5,460 nucleotides of DNA. It comes from Acidobacteriota bacterium. Lineage in GTDB: Bacteria; Acidobacteriota; Terriglobia; UBA7540. The stretch covers positions 1-5,460 of the forward strand of contig QHZM01000220.1 in the NCBI GenBank assembly GCA_003224665.1, given 5' to 3'. The notes beneath the pieces are model-generated. The model did not search any database and was not told where the DNA came from. It saw nothing but the letters and a program-made list of their open reading frames with translations. The position numbers and the translations under genes were made by a program. Every line of letters starts with the position of its first letter. The first letter of the stretch is position 1. Shown here in pieces: positions 1 through 5,252 of the stretch.

Positions 1-2
1 TA

Positions 3-233
3 CACACCCCGCCGGAGGATTTCCGTGCCTACTCCGCCGTCGAGAAGCACTGTCTCGCCGCGCGCGAGTTTATCTTTGACGGTCTGATATCCCAGGCGTC
101 ATCTCGCTCCGAGGAAGTGTTCCTTCATCTTCCGGGCCAGCGCCATTATAACGTGACCGTCAACAGCAAAATCGGACGATCCCACTTGCCGGAACTCCGC
201 CCCGGCCTTCCCGTTGCTTGCGGGGGCGCATGA
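3..233 (+). CDS. Unidentified protein, C-terminal fragment (5' end outside window)
   Basis: An open frame runs in from the left edge and ends at a TGA at 231-233, giving 76 residues of C-terminus. Codon use is GC-rich at third positions like the neighbouring thiI, which supports real coding. The visible part contains a segment reading EDFRAYSAVEKHCLAARE, then FIFDGL, and ends in VACGGA. I do not recognise the family and see no catalytic motif, membrane segment or repeat. Its stop overlaps the proposed ATG of thiI in an ATGA arrangement, so the two genes are probably co-transcribed and translationally coupled. That makes a role linked to RNA or sulfur metabolism possible, but this is only inferred from position. 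Confidence 0.6.
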   Translation, partial: HTPPEDFRAYSAVEKHCLAAREFIFDGLISQASSRSEEVFLHLPGQRHYNVTVNSKIGRSHLPELRPGLPVACGGA

Positions 234-1567
234 AAACCGATATGCTGAATTCACTCGAACAGAGAGGGCTCATGGACCGGGTCCTGGTTCTCCACTACCA
301 CGAAATCTGGCTCAAGGGCGGAAACAGAAACTTTTTTGTCAGCCGGCTGGCCGCCGCGGTGAAGCACAGCCTCGCAGAATTTCCCATCGAGTCATTCCGG
401 CACGTTTCGGAGCGGTTGCTGCTGACGCCCGAGGACGACACCACCATCCCGGCCATGCTCGAACGCCTGCGGCGCATTTTCGGCCTCGCCTACATCGCGC
501 CGGCGCGAAAAATTTCGCCGGACCTCTCCGAACTCGCCCCCGCCGCCTGCGAACTGATGGCGGAGAAGGACCCGCAGACGTTTGCGGTCCGCGCCAAGAT
601 CGCCGACCCGGCCTTCGGAATGAACTCCATGGCGCTCGAACGGGAGCTTGGGCGCGAGATTCTGACTCACCTCCGCGGTCTGGGGAAAAACGTGCAGGTC
701 AATTTGAACGACCCGCAGACGACCTGTTGGGTCGAAGTGATTCCCGGCGCGGCGCTTCTCTACGCCGACCGCGTGGAAGGGGCGGGCGGCCTTCCCGCGG
801 CGACGGGCGGCCGGCTGGTGGCATTGCTCTCCGGAGGATTCGATTCCGCCGTGGCGGCCTACAAAGTCATGCGCCGGGGAGCGCACGTCACGTTTGTCCA
901 CTTCTTCGGCACTCCTTCGCCTTCGCGCAACTCCTCGAAGCCCGTCGCCATCGAAATCCTGCGCACGCTCACGCCTTATCAATTCAGCTCGCGCCTCTAC
1001 CTGGTTCCTTTCGACACCGTTCAACGCAAGATTGTGGCGAGCGTCCACGAACGATTTCGCGTCCTGCTCTACCGGCGGATGATGGCGCGCATCGGCCGAG
1101 AAATCGTTCGCATCGAAAGGGCGCTGGGCATTGTCACCGGCGACAGCATTTCGCAGGTCGCCTCGCAGACCCTCCACAACATAGCCGCGGTCGACCGGGT
1201 CCTGGACCTGCCGGTTTACCGCCCCCTGGCAGGCGACGATAAACACGACATCATGCGCGTGGCGCGAGAAATCGGCACGTACGAGATTTCCTGCGAGCCC
1301 TTTGAGGACTGCTGCCCGCGGTTCATGCCGAAGTCTCCGGCGATTTTCTCGAGCCCCGAAGAACTCGACCGCGCGGAGGAGGCGCTCGACGTCGAAAGCC
1401 TGGTCACCGAAGGCCTGGCCGGGGCGAGCGCCCTGGACTTTAAATTCGAGCGAGGCGAAGTCAGCGTGCGCGAGGCCCTCCCGCGCCGCTTCCAGAAGCT
1501 GCTCGAGTGGCGGAAGGGGACTTCAGGGACTCTGGCGACCGAACCCCGCGCTTCCGCCCGCTCCTGA
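230..1567 (+). CDS. thiI: tRNA 4-thiouridine synthase / sulfurtransferase ThiI (no rhodanese domain)
   Basis: ThiI adenylates U8 of tRNA and replaces its oxygen with sulfur to give 4-thiouridine; in some bacteria it also supplies sulfur for the thiamine thiazole. Numbered from ATG 230 (445 aa): a ferredoxin-like N-terminal part (about 16-75, HEIWLKGGNR), a THUMP region (about 76-185), and a PP-loop ATP-pyrophosphatase domain with SGGFDS at 201-206. The family signature TGDSISQVASQTLHNIAAVD lies at 313-332 and RPLAGDDKHDI at 331-341 region follows the VYRPL strand. EDCCPRF (Cys361, Cys362) matches the position of the catalytic cysteine (Cys344 in E. coli) as seen in Bacillus-type ThiI. The E. 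coli C-terminal rhodanese domain is absent; a charged tail of roughly 60 residues follows instead. ATG 230 overlaps the upstream stop (ATGA). ATG 272 (MDRVLVLHYHEI), preceded by AGAGAGGG at 261-268, fits the family N-terminus better and is a real alternative. No clear terminator follows. Confidence 0.95.
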   Translation: MKTDMLNSLEQRGLMDRVLVLHYHEIWLKGGNRNFFVSRLAAAVKHSLAEFPIESFRHVSERLLLTPEDDTTIPAMLERLRRIFGLAYIAPARKISPDLSELAPAACELMAEKDPQTFAVRAKIADPAFGMNSMALERELGREILTHLRGLGKNVQVNLNDPQTTCWVEVIPGAALLYADRVEGAGGLPAATGGRLVALLSGGFDSAVAAYKVMRRGAHVTFVHFFGTPSPSRNSSKPVAIEILRTLTPYQFSSRLYLVPFDTVQRKIVASVHERFRVLLYRRMMARIGREIVRIERALGIVTGDSISQVASQTLHNIAAVDRVLDLPVYRPLAGDDKHDIMRVAREIGTYEISCEPFEDCCPRFMPKSPAIFSSPEELDRAEEALDVESLVTEGLAGASALDFKFERGEVSVREALPRRFQKLLEWRKGTSGTLATEPRASARS

Positions 1568-1632
1568 AATCTCGAAGTCTTATTTCTCTGTTTTCAGTCG
1601 AAACGAGCCTTGCGGAGAAAATCTCTGCGTCA

Positions 1633-1661
1633 TTGACGCCTCGGCAATCGCCCCCTATAAT
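1633..1661 (+). promoter_or_regulatory. Sigma70-type promoter for the first VWA gene
   Basis: TTGACG at 1633-1638 and a perfect TATAAT at 1656-1661 are separated by exactly 17 bases. Transcription would start near 1668, leaving a leader of about 20 bases that carries the ribosome-binding site AAGGAG (1675-1680), nine bases before ATG 1690. This gives the downstream gene its own promoter, independent of thiI. The call rests on the consensus match only. Confidence 0.7.
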
Positions 1662-1689
1662 TTTTTAAAGCCGGAAGGAGACCCGGAGA

Positions 1690-2640
1690 ATGAAGCGGTT
1701 CGTGGTCCTCGTATTCCTGCTTGCCGCCCTCGACGCACCGCTCGCGGCTCAGGATGCGGATAGCGCGAAAAAGCCGGCGACTCCGAACGCCGCGCCGAGC
1801 CAGTCCGGCCCCATCAAAGTCCGGGTCGAGCTGGTGAACGTGCTCTTCACCGTCGCCAACAAGAAAAATCACTTAGTGATCGATCTGGAAAAAGACGACT
1901 TCCGCGTGCTCGAGGACAACAAGCCCCAGACCATCCGCTATTTCAGCCGGGAAACGAACCTGCCGCTACGCATCGGGATCCTGGTTGACACGAGCAACAG
2001 CATCCGCGCGCGTCTGCACTTCGAGCAGGAAGCGGCCATCGACTTCCTCGACACAACCCTGCGGCCGGCGACGGACAAAGCCTTCGTCGTGGCCTTCGAC
2101 GTCGAGTCGCAACTGGTGCAGGACTATACCTCGGACGTCGAAAAGCTCGCCAACGCCATCCACGGCCTGCAGGCCGGCGGGGGGACGGGCCTCTACGATG
2201 CGATATACTTCGCGTGCAAAGCGAAGATGCTGATCTTTCCCCCGCCTGAGCCTTATCTGCGAAGAGTATTGATCATCGTCAGCGACGGCCTCGATAACCA
2301 GAGCGAGCACACGCGCGATGAGGCCCTGGCCATGGCCCAGCGCGGGGAAGTCACTGTTTACGGGATCAGCACCAATCGCAGCGGCATCTCGGCGCGGGGC
2401 GACAAAGTGCTGAAGTACCTGGCCGAGCAGACCGGTGGCCGGGCCTTCTTCCCCTTTGAAGCGTCCGACCTCGCCGCAAATTTTCAGGAGATCTCGCGCG
2501 AGCTGCGCAGCCAGTACAGCCTCGCTTACGTCGCCACCAACCAGGCCCGGGACGGCACCTTCCGAACCATTACCATCGAGCCGCGCGAAAAAGGGATGCA
2601 CGTCCGAGCCAAGCAGGGCTATTTCGCTCCTCCCCAATAA
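1690..2640 (+). CDS. Exported VWA-domain protein (VWFA-related Acidobacterial type), paralogue 1
   Basis: A 316-residue protein with a signal peptide (basic MKR, hydrophobic core about 4-14, probable cleavage near residue 20 before QDAD). A short Pro/Ala-rich linker leads to a beta-rich segment (about 42-90: VELVNVLFTV, DDFRVLEDNKPQTIRYFSRE) that characterises this family, then a von Willebrand factor A domain (about 93-275). The metal-ion-dependent adhesion site looks complete: D100-x-S102-x-S104, Thr166 in GGGTGLYD, and Asp199 in IVSDG. The C-terminal SQYSLAY, DGTFRTI and KQGYFAP elements are shared with the two paralogues downstream. Such proteins probably bind a partner through a divalent cation outside the cytoplasm; ligand and pathway are unknown. 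It has its own promoter and a good AAGGAG site, and faces its two paralogues convergently. Confidence 0.88.
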   Translation: MKRFVVLVFLLAALDAPLAAQDADSAKKPATPNAAPSQSGPIKVRVELVNVLFTVANKKNHLVIDLEKDDFRVLEDNKPQTIRYFSRETNLPLRIGILVDTSNSIRARLHFEQEAAIDFLDTTLRPATDKAFVVAFDVESQLVQDYTSDVEKLANAIHGLQAGGGTGLYDAIYFACKAKMLIFPPPEPYLRRVLIIVSDGLDNQSEHTRDEALAMAQRGEVTVYGISTNRSGISARGDKVLKYLAEQTGGRAFFPFEASDLAANFQEISRELRSQYSLAYVATNQARDGTFRTITIEPREKGMHVRAKQGYFAPPQ

Positions 2641-2681
2641 AAAGTCTCGGCCAGGCGCCGCGCAACGTGTTTGAATAAATG

Positions 2682-2705
2682 CGGGCGCGCGCTCGCGCAA
2701 GCCCG
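2682..2705. terminator. Candidate bidirectional terminator between convergent VWA genes
   Basis: CGGGC (2682-2686) pairs with GCCCG (2701-2705) and GCGC (2687-2690) with GCGC (2695-2698), giving a 9-bp GC-rich stem with a four-base loop and an AA bulge. It lies between the stop of the plus-strand VWA gene and the stop of the minus-strand VWA gene, where a shared terminator is expected. The flanking tracts are only moderately T-rich (GTTCCTTCC on plus, ATTTATTC on minus), so termination may be weak or factor-assisted. Confidence 0.4.
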
Positions 2706-2716
2706 TTCCTTCCATT

Positions 2717-3637
2717 TCAGTCCTTGGGGGCATAGTACCCGCGACGCGCCTCGACCTTGCAGGTCCCGTGGCAGGCCCGGACATCTATCCTGCGGAACTT
2801 TCCGTCATGCTTCCCGTTCGACGACGTGTAGCCGAGCAGGTACTCCGTCGGAAGCTCCTCCGCGACCTCATTGAACGCCTGGGCCATCTCGTGCTGCGGG
2901 CCCACGCGAATCACCCGGCCGCCTGTCCCACGAGAAAGTTTCTTCAAAGTGATTTGAGCGCGGAGCCGATAAAAAGGCATCAGCCCCGTCCACGGGTCGC
3001 TGACCGCGAGACAATAGATCACTGCGTCAGCCTCCTGCGCGGCGTGAAGCGCGGTCGTCAGGCGCGTGTGACTCAGCGTGTCAAAACCGTCGGTCAGCAG
3101 CACCAGTACCTTGCGTCCGTCCTCTTTTCTCAAGACCTCGCTCGCCGTTTTGACGGCATCGAACAGGTGCGTCGTGGGTGCGGTCTCCACCAGACTGTCG
3201 ATTGCCCGGCAGAGCAGCTTGCTGTGGCTCGTCAAGCCTTGCAGCAGTTCTGCCTTTCGATCGAAGCGAAGGACGAACCCCTGGTCCTGCGGCTGCATCA
3301 CCTGACGGATGAAAGCCTTCGCTCGCTCCCGCTCCTCCGGCAGGACGCGCTTCTGGCTGGCGCTCGTGTCCATCAGGACGCCGAGTAGAAGGGGTGTATC
3401 CGTCTCTCGCGAGAAATACCGCATGGCCTGAGCGTGGTTGTCCTCGCTCAGCTCAAAGTCTTCGCGGGTCAGGTCCGGGACCAGCCGGTCGTCTTTGTCG
3501 CGAACGACAGCCAGGACGTTGACGACCTCCGTTGAAACTTTCAGCGTGGCTGGAGAGGGCTCGGGGGTCTGCGAGGCCGTCGCACCGAGCGCAGGAAGGC
3601 CAAGAAACAGAGGCAAGACGGCAAGCTGGCGGATCAC
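2717..3637 (-). CDS. Exported VWA-domain protein (VWFA-related Acidobacterial type), paralogue 2
   Basis: From the GTG at 3637 this is a 306-residue protein starting MIRQLAVLPLFLGLPALG, a normal signal peptide with likely cleavage after ATA (residues 19-21). The start is chosen because AAGGAG (3653-3648) lies ten bases upstream; the longer reading from ATG 3745 would put 36 non-signal residues in front of the hydrophobic core and overlap the preceding gene by about 60 bases. The family beta segment (about 33-78: EVVNVLAVV, DFELSEDNHAQAMRYFSRE) precedes a VWA domain with D90-x-S92-x-S94, Thr156 (TTHLFD) and Asp183 (LLTDG), so the metal site appears intact. The end carries EYLLGY, DGKFRRIDV and RRGYYAP. 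A CHGTC pair (Cys289, Cys293) is not found in the two paralogues and could form a disulfide after export. It lies 46 bases after paralogue 3 and is probably co-transcribed with it. Confidence 0.88.
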   Translation of the reverse strand: MIRQLAVLPLFLGLPALGATASQTPEPSPATLKVSTEVVNVLAVVRDKDDRLVPDLTREDFELSEDNHAQAMRYFSRETDTPLLLGVLMDTSASQKRVLPEERERAKAFIRQVMQPQDQGFVLRFDRKAELLQGLTSHSKLLCRAIDSLVETAPTTHLFDAVKTASEVLRKEDGRKVLVLLTDGFDTLSHTRLTTALHAAQEADAVIYCLAVSDPWTGLMPFYRLRAQITLKKLSRGTGGRVIRVGPQHEMAQAFNEVAEELPTEYLLGYTSSNGKHDGKFRRIDVRACHGTCKVEARRGYYAPKD

Positions 3638-3647
3638 GCGGGCCGCT

Positions 3648-3655
3648 CTCCTTCC
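3648..3655 (-). promoter_or_regulatory. Ribosome-binding site that decides the GTG start of VWA paralogue 2
   Basis: The minus strand reads GGAAGGAG here, ten bases before GTG 3637. No comparable site precedes the upstream in-frame ATG at 3745, so this element favours the shorter protein whose N-terminus is directly the signal peptide. Confidence 0.65.
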
Positions 3656-3683
3656 ATTAGTTCCATCAAGGCCGGAAGCGGCA

Positions 3684-4718
3684 TTAATCGGCCGGGGCGT
3701 AGTAGGCGCGGCGGGCCTGGATCTTGTAGTCTCCGTGGCGCACACGCACCCGGACCTTGCGGAAGGAACCGTCGTGCCGTGTGTTCGAAGGCGCGTAGCT
3801 GAGGTAATACTGCGTGCGGAGCTCGTCGGCGATCTGCCGGAAAGCCGCGGCGGTGTCCTTCGCCCGCTTCACCTCCATGACTTCCCCGCCGGTCTCCTGC
3901 GAATACTTTTTCAACGCCGAGTCCCCCGAGAAACCCATACTTTGACCCCGGTAGAACGGCCGGTCAATGACCGCGAGCGAGTAGAGGATGACGTCGGACT
4001 TCTGCGCGGCTTCAAGGGCCGCGTTTATTTTCATCCTGCTGCCTTGGTCCACGCCGTCCGTCAAGAGGATGAGCACCTTGCGACCGATCTCGTTCTTCAT
4101 CAGCTCGGCGGAAGCGAGATACACCGCATCATGGAGGTGGGTCGCGCCGCCGCCGGTGCCAGGGAAGGTGGATGGGACCGGCCCCTGGCCGCCGCCGTTG
4201 ATCACGGCTTCGTCCAGGCCGCGTGAGAGCAGGCGCGGGTCGCCGGTGAAGTCCTGGAGCAGTTCAGCCTCAATGTCAAAATGGAGGACGAAGGCAAGGT
4301 CCTTCGGCCTCAAGACATCGCGGATGAATTCTTTTCCCGCTTCCTTCTCGACTGCCAGGACCCGTTCCTGGCTTGGGCTGGTATCAATGAGCAGGCCCAG
4401 CGTCAAGGGCGTGTCCGTCGCGCGCGCGAAATATCGGATTTCCTGAGGGACGTTGTCCTCCGTAACTTCAAAATCCTCCTTGTTCAAGGTGGAGACCAGG
4501 CGCCCCTTCTTTTCCCTCACGACGACGTAAACGTTGACGAGATCTACGGATGCTTTCAGCGTGCCGATCGGCGCCTGCGGGTTTTTTTCACGCTCCTGGC
4601 CTCGAGCGGGCACCGGAACAAGAGCCAGCGACAGGCACAAGGTAATAAGCGGGCGGAGCGCGTCTCCGACCGTGCCGGAAGAAGAGGCCGCAAAGCCTTT
4701 CGAGGTCTTCATACTCAT
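3684..4718 (-). CDS. Exported VWA-domain protein (VWFA-related Acidobacterial type), paralogue 3
   Basis: A 344-residue protein. ATG 4718 is preceded by AAGGAAGG on the minus strand; a second in-frame ATG at 4712 is also possible. A long polar n-region is followed by a hydrophobic stretch (about 21-37, LRPLITLCLSLALVPVP) and likely cleavage near residue 40 before QERE. The family beta segment (VDLVNVYVVVREKKGRL, DFEVTEDNVPQEIRYFARA) leads to a VWA domain with D112-x-S114-x-S116, Thr183 (ATHLHD) and Asp211 (LLTDG), an apparently complete metal site. A Gly/Pro-rich insertion at about 164-182 sits just before the metal-binding threonine and is absent from paralogue 2. The C-terminus has QYYLSYAPSN, DGSFRKV and RRAYYAP. 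It is the first gene of a probable two-gene unit with paralogue 2. I see no convincing promoter upstream on this strand. Ligand unknown. Confidence 0.88.
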   Translation of the reverse strand: MSMKTSKGFAASSSGTVGDALRPLITLCLSLALVPVPARGQEREKNPQAPIGTLKASVDLVNVYVVVREKKGRLVSTLNKEDFEVTEDNVPQEIRYFARATDTPLTLGLLIDTSPSQERVLAVEKEAGKEFIRDVLRPKDLAFVLHFDIEAELLQDFTGDPRLLSRGLDEAVINGGGQGPVPSTFPGTGGGATHLHDAVYLASAELMKNEIGRKVLILLTDGVDQGSRMKINAALEAAQKSDVILYSLAVIDRPFYRGQSMGFSGDSALKKYSQETGGEVMEVKRAKDTAAAFRQIADELRTQYYLSYAPSNTRHDGSFRKVRVRVRHGDYKIQARRAYYAPAD

Positions 4719-4979
4719 ACCGCCTTCCTTAGATGCAAAATCGAGACGCGGGGTCGGGACTTCTCGGCCTCACCGACCAGGCACGCAATTCTTTCACCTT
4801 CGGTTTCGCTCCGGCTGCCGCCGGCGGCAGGTTCCACGAGATTCGAATCCGCATCGCGCGACCCGGAATGCGCTGGATTGCCCGCGACCCGTCCTTCGCT
4901 TCGCCCGAACGCTGACGCCGGCGTCGCTACCGGACCGGTCTTCACCTTCTTCTCCTCGGCGCTTCGACTCACTTTCCTC
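4719..4979. other. Intergenic stretch with no supported gene; contains a 16-bp perfect palindrome
   Basis: Open frames cross this interval on both strands, but none has a ribosome-binding site, recognisable family sequence or plausible composition; they are extensions of frames overlapping real genes. The one local structure is the palindrome CTGCCGCCGGCGGCAG at 4815-4830, followed by a second, GATTCGAATC, at 4840-4849. Either could be an operator for the divergent genes on each side, but there is no direct support. Confidence 0.4.
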
Positions 4980-5008
4980 TTGACAAGCGAAAACGCTGTC
5001 ACTATACA
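4980..5008 (+). promoter_or_regulatory. Sigma70-type promoter for the tiny downstream gene
   Basis: A perfect TTGACA at 4980-4985 is followed after 17 bases by TATACA at 5003-5008, which keeps the essential TATA part of the -10 box. Initiation would fall near 5014-5016. It points into a gene-poor stretch whose only plausible product is the short lysine-rich ORF and its terminator, so the unit appears to be self-contained. Confidence 0.65.
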
Positions 5009-5025
5009 TGAGACTGAAGACGCGC

Positions 5026-5045
5026 TCCGCCAGGAGTCTGGCGGA
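5026..5045 (+). promoter_or_regulatory. Leader hairpin upstream of the tiny ORF
   Basis: TCCGCCAG (5026-5033) and CTGGCGGA (5038-5045) form a perfect 8-bp stem with a GAGT loop, starting about ten bases into the predicted transcript. It is followed by only a short T stretch, so it is not a strong terminator. It could stabilise the 5' end, act as an attenuator or bind a protein. Confidence 0.5.
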
Positions 5046-5073
5046 ACATTTGGAAATTTTGGAGGAGAATAGA

Positions 5074-5103
5074 ATGCCGAAGAAAAAGAAAAAGAAGAGA
5101 TAA
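5074..5103 (+). CDS. Putative 9-residue lysine-rich peptide MPKKKKKKR
   Basis: A GGAGGAG site (5061-5067) lies six bases before ATG 5074, followed by nine codons and TAA at 5101-5103. The product would be MPKKKKKKR: six lysines in a row and a terminal arginine, extremely basic, suggesting binding to RNA, ribosome or another acidic surface if it is made. A promoter (4980-5008) and a strong terminator (5135-5166) frame it, and no other ORF lies inside the unit with comparable signals. The frame is open further upstream to ATG 5008 (31 residues in all), but that ATG lies in the -10 box and has no ribosome-binding site. I do not recognise a family. It may instead be the chance ORF of a small RNA, or a leader peptide; lysine codons in series could also make it a translation-sensing leader. 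Confidence 0.4.
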   Translation: MPKKKKKKR

Positions 5104-5134
5104 GATTCTCCAAAAGTTTTTTGAAAGAAACTTC

Positions 5135-5166
5135 CGGGGATGCAGTGATGCATCCCCGAATTTTTT
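5135..5166 (+). terminator. Strong intrinsic terminator
   Basis: CGGGGATGCA (5135-5144) and TGCATCCCCG (5149-5158) form a perfect 10-bp stem with a GTGA loop, followed by AATTTTTT ending at 5166. This is a textbook rho-independent terminator for plus-strand transcription and closes the tiny unit that begins at about 5015. On the minus strand the stem is followed by a moderately T-rich tract, so it may also stop transcripts of the nuclease gene arriving from the right. Confidence 0.9.
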
Positions 5167-5252
5167 CGGCCAAAATTTCCCGCACCCCCCCGATTCGGAT
5201 TTCCTCACACTCCTTCACTTGTACCGCTCTCCCAGGACGCGAGCCTCTTCTC

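Noticed and set aside
214..1242. Long plus-strand open frame of 342 codons overlapping thiI
   Set aside because: It is Arg/Pro/Gly-rich shadow translation of the thiI frame in GC-rich DNA; thiI is supported by clear family motifs.
392..1246. Long minus-strand open frame of 284 codons opposite thiI
   Set aside because: Antisense shadow with no recognisable domain and no ribosome-binding site.
1568..1632. Possible terminator after thiI
   Set aside because: Only a 6-bp TTTCTC/GAGAAA pairing with a long loop and no T tail; not convincing.
1966..2784. Minus-strand open frame of 272 codons opposite the first VWA gene
   Set aside because: Antisense shadow; the plus-strand protein has a signal peptide, VWA motifs, promoter and ribosome-binding site.
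3438..4226. Plus-strand open frame of 262 codons across VWA paralogues 2 and 3
   Set aside because: It spans the gap between two well-supported minus-strand genes and shows no family sequence of its own.
4836..4855. TTCGAATC resembling a tRNA T-loop
   Set aside because: The flanking bases do not form a T-stem on either strand and no acceptor, D or anticodon arm is present.
5184..5192. Run of seven C residues
   Set aside because: A single homopolymer in non-coding DNA; could be a slippage site but no gene crosses it in a supported frame.
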